A DNA stretch of 64,000 nucleotides from the NCBI RefSeq assembly GCF_009176725.1, contig NZ_AP020337.1, forward strand, positions 5,506,001-5,570,000. Direction: 5' to 3'. How positions within the stretch are numbered: the stretch's first letter is position 1; the number at the start of each line of letters is the position of its first letter. The notes under the pieces are model-generated. The model ran no database searches, was not told the origin of the DNA, and saw only the letters and a program-made list of their open reading frames with translations. A program made the translations under genes and the position numbers. The stretch is from Pseudomonas sp. KUIN-1 (GTDB lineage: Bacteria > Pseudomonadota > Gammaproteobacteria > Pseudomonadales > Pseudomonadaceae). Positions 24,846 through 33,404 of this stretch are shown piece by piece.

Positions 24846-27539
24846 ATGAAAAGCCAAACCGATGCTGCCGGTAGATCCGCAGCCGAGGTAGTGACGCAAT
24901 TGCCAGTGCCCTCGCGCCTGGGCATGCTGCGTTTCGAGCGGCTGAATGAAGCCAATTGGGCGCTATTGTTTCTCGATCCAAATTGCGAAAGGCAGTTCGG
25001 ACTGGCAGCCGTTGACCTTTGCGCCTTGATTGGATCCCCTTATGCCAGCCTCATGGAGCCGGAAGCTCGTTATCAACTGCACGATGACATCCAGCTGCAA
25101 CTGGCCTCTTCCCCGAATTACCTGATTCGTTACACCCTTCACAGCCCCAAGGGCCCGCTTGGCCTGCTGGAAATCGGCGAAGCCTACAAACAGCACAACC
25201 GCCATCTGTTACGTGGTTATTTTCTGATCGTCGAAGGCCTTGTCACGACTGGCGAACCGGTCACGGACTCCGATCTGGAAACCCGCAACCTGCGACTGCA
25301 GATTGCCCTGGAACTCAACCAGCGCGCCCAGCGCGACCAGTTTGCCCACCTGGAGCGCGTGCGCGCCCAGCAGGATCTGATCCTGCGCCTGACCCGACAT
25401 CGCTACACCACGGCCAATACCCTGCTCGAAGCGGCAGAGCTGATCACCAAAAGCGCCTGTGATATCTACGATGTCGATCATGTCAGTATCTGGAACCTCA
25501 ACGACAAGCGCCTGGAGCCGATCACCGACTACAGCCGTGAAACCGGCGACTATCAGTCACGCACGCCGGTGGATATCAGCCCCTACCCCACCTACCTGCA
25601 AGCGCTGAATACCAGCCGGGCGATCGACGCCAGCAATATCCAGACTGACCCGCGCACCTGCGAAATGGCCAAAAGCCTGAATCCTGGAGAAACCAGGGCG
25701 GTGCTCGATGCCAGTATTCGTATCGATGGCCAGGTGATCGGCGTGCTGTGCCTGGAAGAGTCCGGCTCGACGCGCGAATGGCAGTCCGACGAGATCGCCT
25801 TCGCCGGCGAGCTGGCTGACCAGTTTGCCCAGGTCATCAACAACCATAACCGTCGGGCTGCGACCAACGCACTACACCTGTTCCAACGCGCGGTCGAACA
25901 AAGCGCCAACGCCTTTCTGCTGGTCAACTGCAACGGCGTGGTCGAATACGTAAACCCGAGTTTCACGGCGATCACCCAGTACAGCTCGGAGGAAGTCTCC
26001 GGGCACAAGCTGTCGGAATTGCCCGCGCTGGAAAACCTCAACCAGTTGCTGCTGGAAGCCAACTCCAGCCTGACCAACAGCAACAGCTGGCAGGGCGAGT
26101 TCAAAAGCCGGCGCAAGAACCTCGAACCCTATTGGGGCCAGCTGTCGATTTCCAAGGTGTACGGCGACAACCGCGAGTTGACGCACTATATCGGCATCTA
26201 CGAAGACATCACCCAGAGCAAGCTGGCCCAGCAGCGCATCGAGCGCCTGGCGTACACCGACAACCTGACCAACCTGGGCAACCGTCCGGCCTTTATCCGC
26301 AATCTGGACGAACGCTTTGCCCGCGACACCGATACGCCGATGAGCCTGTTGCTGGTCGACATCGATAACTTCAAGCGCATCAACGACAGCCTTGGCCACC
26401 AGACCGGTGACAAACTGCTGATCAGCCTGGCGCGGCGCCTGCGCAATACCTTGAGCCCGTCCGACATACTGGCGCGCTTTGCCAGTAACGAATTTGCCGT
26501 GCTGATCGACAACACCGATCAGGAAGCCGGGCACGCCACCGCCACCCAGGTGCTGGCCACGCTGGACAAGCCGATGTTCGTCGACAATCAGCTGATCAGC
26601 GTCACCGGCTCGGTGGGCCTCGCCTGCGCGCCACTGCACGGTCGTGACCCGCAGACCCTGATGAAAAACGCCGGTCTGGCCCTGCACAAGGCCAAAGCCA
26701 ATGGCAAACATCAGGTTCAGGTGTTTACCGAAGCATTGAATGCCGAGGCCAGCTACAAGCTGTTCGTGGAAAACAACCTGCGCCGCGCCCTGACCCAGAA
26801 CGAGCTGGAGGTGTTCTATCAGCCCAAGCTGTGCCTGCTGACCGGTCGCCTGCTGGGCATGGAGGCGCTGTTGCGCTGGAATCATCCTGAAAAAGGCATG
26901 ATCCGACCGGACCAGTTCATCAGCGTGGCCGAAGAGACCGGCCTGATCATCCCCATCGGTAAATGGGTCGCGCGTCAGTCCTGTCGCATGAGCAAGGACC
27001 TGACTGCCGCAGGGTTCGGCAACCTGCAAGTGGCCATCAATGTATCGCCCAAGCAGTTTTCCGACCCGGAACTGGTGTCATCGATTGCCGCCATCCTAAA
27101 AGAAGAAGAGCTTGACCCCTCGCTGCTGGAACTGGAGCTGACCGAAGGCCTGCTACTGGAAGCGACAGAAGATACCCGCCAGCAACTCGACTCGTTGAAA
27201 AAACTCGGCCTGTCGCTGGCCATGGACGACTTCGGCACCGGTTACTCGTCGTTCAGTTACCTGAAGAAATTCCCCATCGATGTGATCAAGATCGATCGCA
27301 GCTTCATCCGCGATATTCCGGATGATGAAGACGACATGGAAATCACCTCCGCGGTCATCGCCATGGCTCACAACCTCAAGCTCAAAGTGGTCGCCGAAGG
27401 CATTGAAACTGCGGCTCAGCTGGCTTTCCTGCGACGCCACCGCTGCGATGTCGGCCAGGGCTATCTGTTCGACAGGCCTATCCCAGGCCAAGAGCTGATC
27501 GAGAAACTGAAGCGCTACCCTCGTCGCCCATCCGCCTGA
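24846..27539 (+). CDS. dipA: c-di-GMP phosphodiesterase with GAF-PAS-(degenerate GGDEF)-EAL, DipA type
   Basis: An 897-residue protein. Order: N-terminal sensory part, GAF (about 200-345), PAS (about 346-465), GGDEF-like domain (about 470-630) and EAL domain (about 645-890). The GGDEF motif is ASNEF (residues 546-550), so cyclase activity is not expected. The EAL motif is intact (Glu673-Ala-Leu in GMEALLRW), with DDFGTGYSSF and the loop-6 region present, so phosphodiesterase activity is expected. This domain order, the ASNEF variant and msrA downstream all match DipA (PA5017) of P. aeruginosa, needed for biofilm dispersal. I chose ATG 24846, after GGAAGCGAG, over a GTG at 24747. Confidence 0.92.
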   Translation: MKSQTDAAGRSAAEVVTQLPVPSRLGMLRFERLNEANWALLFLDPNCERQFGLAAVDLCALIGSPYASLMEPEARYQLHDDIQLQLASSPNYLIRYTLHSPKGPLGLLEIGEAYKQHNRHLLRGYFLIVEGLVTTGEPVTDSDLETRNLRLQIALELNQRAQRDQFAHLERVRAQQDLILRLTRHRYTTANTLLEAAELITKSACDIYDVDHVSIWNLNDKRLEPITDYSRETGDYQSRTPVDISPYPTYLQALNTSRAIDASNIQTDPRTCEMAKSLNPGETRAVLDASIRIDGQVIGVLCLEESGSTREWQSDEIAFAGELADQFAQVINNHNRRAATNALHLFQRAVEQSANAFLLVNCNGVVEYVNPSFTAITQYSSEEVSGHKLSELPALENLNQLLLEANSSLTNSNSWQGEFKSRRKNLEPYWGQLSISKVYGDNRELTHYIGIYEDITQSKLAQQRIERLAYTDNLTNLGNRPAFIRNLDERFARDTDTPMSLLLVDIDNFKRINDSLGHQTGDKLLISLARRLRNTLSPSDILARFASNEFAVLIDNTDQEAGHATATQVLATLDKPMFVDNQLISVTGSVGLACAPLHGRDPQTLMKNAGLALHKAKANGKHQVQVFTEALNAEASYKLFVENNLRRALTQNELEVFYQPKLCLLTGRLLGMEALLRWNHPEKGMIRPDQFISVAEETGLIIPIGKWVARQSCRMSKDLTAAGFGNLQVAINVSPKQFSDPELVSSIAAILKEEELDPSLLELELTEGLLLEATEDTRQQLDSLKKLGLSLAMDDFGTGYSSFSYLKKFPIDVIKIDRSFIRDIPDDEDDMEITSAVIAMAHNLKLKVVAEGIETAAQLAFLRRHRCDVGQGYLFDRPIPGQELIEKLKRYPRRPSA

Positions 27540-27686
27540 CAACCTTCCCTGCACCCCGCTCTCTCGGGCACACTGTCAGTCTGTTATTACACGGCAGCAC
27601 TTGTTTCTACGTGTAACGGGACCTATGTAATTGCATTCATCCGTCCTGGCCCCTGCTGCCTGTCTCTAAACGAGAGGATATGGTTC

Positions 27687-28334
27687 ATGACTTTGCGCTC
27701 GGAAATTCTAGTGAACAAAAATGTACTGCCTACCGCCGAACAAGCATTGCCGGGTCGTGAAACACCTATGGCGCTTCCGGAATTTCACTTCGTCAACGGC
27801 AATCCGCTGCTGGGGCCGTTTTCGAGCAACGTCGAATTCGCCATCTTCGGCATGGGTTGCTTCTGGGGCGCAGAACGCCGTCTGTGGCAACAGGAAGGTG
27901 TGGTGAGCACTGTCGCCGGCTACGCAGGCGGATTTACCCCGAACCCGACCTACGAAGAAGTCTGCTCCGGGCTGACCGGTCACACCGAGGTGGTGCTGGT
28001 GGTCTACGAGCCAGCAAAAATCAGCTACGAAGAACTGCTCAAGGTGTTCTGGGAAGTGCACAACCCGACTCAGGGCATGCGCCAGGGCAACGACATCGGC
28101 ACTCAGTATCGCTCGGTGATCTACTGCACGACGCCCGAACAGCTCGACGCTGCCAAAGCCAGTGCCGAAACGTTCCAGGCGCAATTGAACAAAGCCGGCA
28201 AGGGCACCATCACCACCGAAATCGAGCAGGCACCGACGGTTTACTTTGCCGAGGCCTACCACCAGCAATACCTGGCCAAGAACCCACAGGGCTACTGCGG
28301 GCTGGGCGGCACGGGCGTGTGCATGCCGGCTTGA
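27687..28334 (+). CDS. msrA: Peptide methionine (S)-S-oxide reductase
   Basis: MsrA reduces S-methionine sulfoxide in proteins and free Met. The active site [11 protein letters not shown] has the catalytic Cys at about residue 55. Later features include [16 protein letters not shown] and the resolving-Cys tail ([16 protein letters not shown]). At 215 residues it has the longer N-terminus usual in Pseudomonas. The dipA-msrA order is the same as PA5017-PA5018. Confidence 0.96.
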
Positions 28335-28386
28335 TTCGCGCCTAGCGGCCCGAAAACAGCGTTTTTCAGGCTTCTGCCCGCAGGGC

Positions 28387-28476
28387 GTAGGAGCGAACTT
28401 GTTCGCGAAGATAGTAGTTCAGGTGACGCATTTTCGCCGAATATACTGGCCCTTTCGCGAACAAGTTCGCTCCTAC
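28387..28476. repeat. Single 90-bp REP doublet
   Basis: It has the same arms as the 1.1-1.65 kb array (GTAGGAGCGAACTTGTTCGC and its reverse complement) and the same 90-bp length, although the middle differs. It lies 53 bp after the msrA stop, in the 259-bp gap before rlmJ, which contains no gene. Confidence 0.9.
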
Positions 28477-28519
28477 GACCTACGGTCAGAATCAAAAGCG
28501 AGCTTATGTATAACGCTGA

Positions 28520-28562
28520 GCTCCGCGTGGGAATGCAGTTCTGGACGCTCTGCGTCCGCTAG
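28520..28562. repeat. Fragment of the short-repeat family
   Basis: GGAATGCAGTTCTGGACGCT followed by CTGCGTCC matches the centre of the copies near 9.7 and 62.7 kb. It lies about 45 bp after the single REP doublet. Confidence 0.6.
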
Positions 28563-28593
28563 GCAGCGCAACTCGGCCTGGCTATGAACACGC

Positions 28594-29430
28594 CTACTCG
28601 GCAATCAACCAGTCCATCTTCCAGCCGCCCTGGGTCTGGCCCAGCTTCTGGGCGAGGTACGGCATCAGTTCGCGCAGTTCTTCTTCCAGGCCCCATGGCG
28701 GGTTGGCGATGGCCAGGCCTGAACCGTTGAGGCTGGCCGGTGTGTCCAGCGGGTGGACGAACAGTTCGACGCGCAGCAGCTTGGGCGCGCCGGTTTCTGC
28801 CAGGTCCTGATAGAAGCGGCGCAGCAGGCGGGTATCCTTGATCGGATACCAGATCGCCGCCACTGTCTGACGCATGCGGCCGATGGCTTCCTGGAGCGCG
28901 ACCGCGCAACGCTTCATTTCATCGAGCTGCTCGAATGGCGGGTCGATGAGCATCACGGCGCGCTTTTCGGCCACTGGCAGCAAGGCACGCGGGACATGCC
29001 AGCCTTCCCCAAGATGCACCGCTACGCGGCGGTCGCCCTTCATGTTCTCCTTGAGCAGACGCCCGTCTTCGGGATGCTTCTCGTTGAGCAGCACACGCTC
29101 GCGCTCGCGGGTCAGGCGGCGAGCCAGTTCCGGCGAACCGGGGTAGTAGCGCAGCTCGCCATCCGGGTTCATGTCGTGCAGCACTTGCAGATAGTCGGAC
29201 GCCAGCGCAGGCAGGTCGGTGGCGTTCCACAGACGGCCGATGCCTTCCAGCCATTCTCCGGTGCGCGTGGCCTGATCGCCTTTGAGGTCGTACAGGCCGA
29301 GCCCGGCGTGAGTGTCGAGATAGGCGAACGGCTGCTCCTTGCGCGCCATGAGGGCAATCAGGCGAGTCAGGGTCAGGTGTTTGAAGACGTCGGCGTGGTT
29401 GCCGGCATGGTAGGCGTGACGGTAATTCAT
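28594..29430 (-). CDS. rlmJ: 23S rRNA (adenine(2030)-N(6))-methyltransferase
   Basis: RlmJ makes m6A2030 in 23S rRNA with SAM. Family start MNYRHAYHAGNHADVFKH is at ATG 29428-29430, the reason for choosing it over an upstream in-frame codon. The catalytic motif DPPFEQ is present (residues about 164-169), with YPGSPELARRL and GEGWHVPRALLP typical of the family. Length is 278 residues. It appears monocistronic. Confidence 0.95.
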   Translation of the reverse strand: MNYRHAYHAGNHADVFKHLTLTRLIALMARKEQPFAYLDTHAGLGLYDLKGDQATRTGEWLEGIGRLWNATDLPALASDYLQVLHDMNPDGELRYYPGSPELARRLTRERERVLLNEKHPEDGRLLKENMKGDRRVAVHLGEGWHVPRALLPVAEKRAVMLIDPPFEQLDEMKRCAVALQEAIGRMRQTVAAIWYPIKDTRLLRRFYQDLAETGAPKLLRVELFVHPLDTPASLNGSGLAIANPPWGLEEELRELMPYLAQKLGQTQGGWKMDWLIAE

Positions 29431-29550
29431 GGCAGCTCCTGGCAAGCTGCGCAGTTTAGCAAACCTGAGCAATGAACAAGAATTTGTAACGAATTTGCGG
29501 GACTCGTCTCTTTCGCTTGAAGGAAATTTCCGAGAAACTCCCGGCCCCTT

Positions 29551-29807
29551 GTGCCTGCCTGTTTCGATCTCTACTCTGCGCCCGTCGCTGCATATTCAGC
29601 GGTGAGGATTAGTAGCCCTCGTTATCCAGGCGCATTGCGCCACCTTGTGCAGGTGCCCTTTCACGGCCTGCGCTTTTATGGTGGTCGTGCGTGGGGCATC
29701 TTTGGATGCACCGGGGTTCCTGGACCGGGCTACTACCTGCGCATGATCACCACCCTCGATTAGTAGCCGACGGTGATGGTCTTCTAAAACTTCAGGAGAT
29801 ACATCAC
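29551..29807 (+). promoter_or_regulatory. Compact leader of the DUF6124 gene; possible RNA element or leader peptide
   Basis: The region before the DUF6124 gene has two copies of GATTAGTAGCC (about 29607 and 29758), a hairpin GGCGCA-TT-GCGCC (about 29629-29641), and an open frame of 70 codons (29551-29763) rich in Arg, Gly, Pro and aromatic residues that ends between the repeats. The frame has no good ribosome site. Either a structured RNA or a small peptide is possible; I do not call a gene. The remaining 120 bp up to rlmJ show nothing clear. Confidence 0.4.
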
Positions 29808-30038
29808 ATGCTAAAAATCGTCCCCGATCCGCCCCTCTTCACCGCCAACCCCAACGTCAGCCATGAAGACGCCCTGATGCATGCCAGCGACCTGCTGCGC
29901 TGCGCCGCCACCAGCGCCTGTGAATTCAGCGACAGCATGACCGGCACCCAGCGCGACATGACGCTGTCGATCATGCACCTGGTGGAAATGGCCAAGGTCA
30001 TGGTCGACAGAACCATAGACAACCTGCAAGCCGAATGA
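29808..30038 (+). CDS. DUF6124 (formerly DUF3077) family small protein
   Basis: A 76-residue protein of a Pseudomonas small-protein family with no known function. It opens MLKIVPDPPLFTANPNVSHE, then a helical part (DALMHASDLLRCAATSACEF, TGTQRDMTLSIMHLVEMAKV) matching the family's ending. Longer relatives have a Pro-rich N-terminal extension that is absent here. ATG at 29808 follows TTCAGGAGATACATCAC, a strong ribosome site. It is followed by another small unknown gene 119 bp later. Confidence 0.72.
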   Translation: MLKIVPDPPLFTANPNVSHEDALMHASDLLRCAATSACEFSDSMTGTQRDMTLSIMHLVEMAKVMVDRTIDNLQAE

Positions 30039-30157
30039 CCCCATGAACTGAAAACGACGCACTTGTAGCCAATCCTGCCACTCACGACAGGCAGGGGTTG
30101 CCCGCAGGCGGTTGTCCTTCCAGAATCGGAAAAAGCCCGATCAAAGGAACAGACGTC

Positions 30158-30430
30158 ATGATGCACGCGGATTTGATTGACCAGGAAGACCTGCTCGGCC
30201 AGCTCAGAGCCCTGGGCTTCGAAGCACCCGGCGGCGCAACCGCTGAACAAGCCTGCGCAAACGCCGTCTGCGGCCTCAACGCCGAACGCGCGACCGCCTT
30301 GCGGCGCCTGGTAGAACAACTCCTCACCGGCAGCGCCACCCTCCTCCCCGCCGTCCGCCAGGCCATCGACCAGCAACTGCTGCCCGCGCTGGCGGCTTAC
30401 AAGCAGAGTCAGAGTGGATCAGGACGATAA
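30158..30430 (+). CDS. Small hypothetical protein
   Basis: A 90-residue, Ala/Leu/Gln-rich protein predicted to be mostly helical and cytoplasmic (DLLGQLRALGFEAPGG, ERATALRRLVEQLLTG). I recognise no family. It starts at ATG 30158 after AAAGGAACAG; ATG 30161 is also possible. Codon use looks like its neighbours, which supports a real gene. It may be in one transcript with the DUF6124 gene. Confidence 0.6.
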   Translation: MMHADLIDQEDLLGQLRALGFEAPGGATAEQACANAVCGLNAERATALRRLVEQLLTGSATLLPAVRQAIDQQLLPALAAYKQSQSGSGR

Positions 30431-30451
30431 ACGCCCGAAAGAACGCCTATC

Positions 30452-30506
30452 GTACCCATGCTCCGCGTGGGTATGCCGTTCGTGACGCTCTGCGTCACAT
30501 AGCGTC
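30452..30506. repeat. Copy of the short-repeat family
   Basis: It contains TACCCATGCTCCGCGTGGGTA (split hairpin arms TACCCATGC and GTGGGTA) followed by GTGACGC-tct-GCGTCAC. It lies between the small hypothetical gene and gbcB, which converge here. Confidence 0.65.
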
Positions 30507-30514
30507 AGGCGTGC

Positions 30515-31615
30515 TCAATACTCAATCCGCACATCGCCCTTCGGCACGCTGCAGCAGGACAGGATGTATCCCTCTGCAACATCATCGTCGGTGATGCCGC
30601 CGTTGTGTTCCATCTCGACTTCACCGCTCAGCTTCATGACCTTGCAGGTCCCGCAGATGCCCATCCCGCAGGCTTTGGGGATCATCAGGCCGAGTTTCGC
30701 GGCGGCGGCGTGCACGGTTTCGCCCGGTCCCACACGGATGCTCTTGCCGGTGTCGGTGAACTCCACCTGATGCAGATCGGCGATGTCGACATCGGGCGCG
30801 TCGGCGGCGATTTCGGCCTGCTCGACGGCATCGGCCCTGGCTTCTGGCGGTGTCGCACCAAACGACTCTTCATGGTACTGCGCCATGTTGAAGCCGTTTT
30901 CCTGCAACAGACGCTTGACCGCGGTCATGTACGGCGTCGGCCCGCAGCAGAACACCTCGCGCTCCATGAAGTCCGGGGCCATCAGTTCAAGCATTTTCTG
31001 GTTCAGGTAACCGCGATAACCCGCCCACGGCTCGCCCAGCCCGTGTTTTTCACAGACCAGGTGAAGGTTGAAGTTGTCGATCCGCGACGCCATGTGCTCC
31101 AGCTCGCGGTGGTAGATGATGTCCTTGGGCGAGCGGGCGCTGTGCACGAAGACCATGTCGACATTGGCGTTGGTGTCGTAGAACCAGCGCGCCATGGACA
31201 TCACCGGCGTGATACCGACACCGCCGCTGAGGTAGAGAATCTTCGGGTTCGGGAAGTCGATGGCATTGAACAGCCCGACCGGCCCGTGTACCGCCAGCTC
31301 CTGCCCTTCAATCAGGGTGTCATGCAGGTAGTTGGAAACCCTGCCGCCCGGCACACGCTTGACGGTGATCGAAAAACTGTACGGCACCGATGGCGAGCTG
31401 GAGATGGTGTAGGAGCGCATGATCGGCAGGCCGTCGATCTCCAGCTCCAGGGTCACGAACTGGCCCGGCTTGAAGAAGAACATGATCGGCTGGTCGGCCA
31501 TGAAGCAGAACGTGCGCACGTCCCAGGTTTCCTGGATGACTTTGACGACACGTACCAGGTGACGCCCGTTGGCCCATGTCTGGGTCGTGACCGGGCTCAG
31601 GAAACTTTGGGACAT
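30515..31615 (-). CDS. gbcB: Glycine betaine monooxygenase reductase subunit
   Basis: GbcB passes electrons from NAD(P)H to the Rieske oxygenase GbcA, which demethylates glycine betaine to dimethylglycine. Its 366 residues have an FAD-binding domain (RSYTISSSP), an NAD-binding domain (LSGGVGITPVMSMARW) and a C-terminal plant-type [2Fe-2S] domain (CGMGICGTC, later SCCSVPKG). This order is that of phenol-hydroxylase/HCR-type reductases. It is divergent from gbcA across 309 bp, as in P. aeruginosa PA5411/PA5410. Confidence 0.92.
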   Translation of the reverse strand: MSQSFLSPVTTQTWANGRHLVRVVKVIQETWDVRTFCFMADQPIMFFFKPGQFVTLELEIDGLPIMRSYTISSSPSVPYSFSITVKRVPGGRVSNYLHDTLIEGQELAVHGPVGLFNAIDFPNPKILYLSGGVGITPVMSMARWFYDTNANVDMVFVHSARSPKDIIYHRELEHMASRIDNFNLHLVCEKHGLGEPWAGYRGYLNQKMLELMAPDFMEREVFCCGPTPYMTAVKRLLQENGFNMAQYHEESFGATPPEARADAVEQAEIAADAPDVDIADLHQVEFTDTGKSIRVGPGETVHAAAAKLGLMIPKACGMGICGTCKVMKLSGEVEMEHNGGITDDDVAEGYILSCCSVPKGDVRIEY

Positions 31616-31924
31616 ACTCGATCTCCACGGCCGACTGTCGGCCTCTCATGCTGCGGATTCTGCGTAACGCGCGAGGCGGCCATTTACCTATCAACGACAT
31701 TCACGTACTTACCGCGACCAGCCCCGTCCAACAAGGCCTGTCGCGTCGGGAACGGATGCGGCCATGTCGCCCATGGATAAGGTTCGCTGAGCGCCCGGCT
31801 CCACACTCGCCACCAAGGGTCATAAGCATGATCGACTGATCTATCGTCATGCGTGAAAAGCGATCACACCCGTATCAGCCATATTCGCAGGCCGCCCATG
31901 CCGCGGTCATGAGGGATTTAATCG
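31616..31924. promoter_or_regulatory. gbcB / gbcA divergent promoter region
   Basis: No gene is present. Two TGTCGC hexamers lie in direct orientation 26 bp apart (31739-31744 and 31765-31770), the kind of spacing used by AraC-family activators. In P. aeruginosa, the AraC-type regulator GbdR activates these genes; whether these hexamers are its site is not certain from sequence alone. Confidence 0.3.
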
Positions 31925-33223
31925 ATGGACGTCACCGCAACCTTGAGCCTGGGCGATCCGCTGGAACCTGCACGCAAGGCCACTGCCGAGATGCTGCAGA
32001 ATCGCGAGCGCACGTACTCGCTGCCGCAGCCTTTCTACAGTGATGAGCGACTGTTTGAAATCGACATGCAGGAAATCTTTCACAAGGAGTGGCTGATTGC
32101 CGGGATGACGTGCGAAATCCCGACCAAGGGCAATTACCTGACGCTGCAGATCGGCAAGAACCCGATCCTGGTCGTGCGCGGCCCGGACGGTGCCGTCAAC
32201 GCGTTCCACAATGTGTGCCGCCATCGCGGCTCGCGCCTGTGCACAGCCGAAAAAGGCAAGGTCGCCAAACTGGTTTGCCACTATCACCAGTGGACGTATG
32301 AGCTGGACGGTCGCCTGCTGTATGCGGGCACTGAAATGGGCGACGACTTCGACATGAAGCAGTTCGGCCTCAAACCGGTCCACGTCAAGACTGCGGGCGG
32401 CTACATTTTCATCAGCCTGGCAGAAAACCCGCCGGCCATCGACGAGTTCCTCTCGACGCTGCGCCACTACATGGAACCCTACGATATGGAGAACACCAAG
32501 GTGGCGGTGCAAACCACCTTGATGGAGAAGGCCAACTGGAAGCTGGTGCTGGAAAACAACCGCGAGTGCTACCACTGCAGTGGCTCGCACCCGGAATTGC
32601 TCAAGACGCTGCTGGAATGGGACGACGTCACCGATCCCCGCGCCGATCAGACCTTCAAGGATCATGTCGCCGCGTCCGCCGCTGCCTGGGACGCAGAGAA
32701 AATTCCCTACGCCCACGCCAGCTTCGGCCTGCGCAACCGTATCGTGCGCATGCCACTGCTTAAAGGCACAGTGTCGATGACCATGGACGGCAAGGTCGGC
32801 TGCAAGAAACTGATGGGCCGTATCCAGAACCCTGACCTGGGCTCGATGCGCATTCTGCATTTGCCGCACTCCTGGAACCACTGCATGGGCGATCACATCA
32901 TCGTCTTCACGGTGTGGCCGATCAGCGCGCAGGAAACCATGGTCACCACCAAGTGGATTGTCCACAAGGATGCGGTCGAAGGCGTCGATTACGACGTCGA
33001 GCGTATGCGCCAGGTCTGGGACGCTACCAATGATCAGGACCGTCGTCTGGCCGAGGAAAACCAGCGAGGCATCAACTCCAGCGCCTATCAACCCGGCCCT
33101 TACTCGAAAACCTATGAGTTCGGCGTGGTCAACTTCGTCGACTGGTACAGCTCGCGCATGCTGGAAAACCTCGGCGCGGAGCCTGCACCGTATTTGAAGG
33201 GCGTGGCGGTCAATCACGAGTAG
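31925..33223 (+). CDS. gbcA: Glycine betaine monooxygenase, Rieske oxygenase subunit
   Basis: GbcA oxidatively removes one methyl group from glycine betaine, giving dimethylglycine and formaldehyde. It has 432 residues. The Rieske [2Fe-2S] ligands are CRH and CHYH (CRHRGSRLC, CHYHQWTYEL). The mononuclear iron site follows the ENNRECYHCSGSHPEL pattern (two His plus a downstream Asp). Length and motifs match PA5410. ATG 31925 is preceded by GAGGG. Downstream dgc genes would complete dimethylglycine to sarcosine. Confidence 0.94.
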   Translation: MDVTATLSLGDPLEPARKATAEMLQNRERTYSLPQPFYSDERLFEIDMQEIFHKEWLIAGMTCEIPTKGNYLTLQIGKNPILVVRGPDGAVNAFHNVCRHRGSRLCTAEKGKVAKLVCHYHQWTYELDGRLLYAGTEMGDDFDMKQFGLKPVHVKTAGGYIFISLAENPPAIDEFLSTLRHYMEPYDMENTKVAVQTTLMEKANWKLVLENNRECYHCSGSHPELLKTLLEWDDVTDPRADQTFKDHVAASAAAWDAEKIPYAHASFGLRNRIVRMPLLKGTVSMTMDGKVGCKKLMGRIQNPDLGSMRILHLPHSWNHCMGDHIIVFTVWPISAQETMVTTKWIVHKDAVEGVDYDVERMRQVWDATNDQDRRLAEENQRGINSSAYQPGPYSKTYEFGVVNFVDWYSSRMLENLGAEPAPYLKGVAVNHE

Positions 33224-33249
33224 CGTTTACCCCGCCAACGCGATACGTC

Positions 33250-33287
33250 AGGGCTGACTCACTTCACGCACGAAGCGAGTCAGCCCT
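33250..33287 (+). terminator. Hairpin after gbcA
   Basis: AGGGCTGACTC (from 33250) pairs with GAGTCAGCCCT (to about 33287), extended by ACTTC/GAAG inside. No U-tract follows, so termination strength is uncertain. Confidence 0.5.
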
Positions 33288-33404
33288 GAAGTATCGCCGA
33301 CACAAAAGCCTTCCCGCCGATACCGTCATTTCTGACAGTTACGTGAAAAAACCTTTCGTGATCAACTCCCGTTGCAGTCAATCCAACGGACGGAGACACG
33401 AATC

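Noticed and set aside
29551..29763. 70-codon frame before the DUF6124 gene as a gene
   Set aside because: It has no ribosome site and overlaps hairpin and repeat features. I treat it as a leader with uncertain coding.
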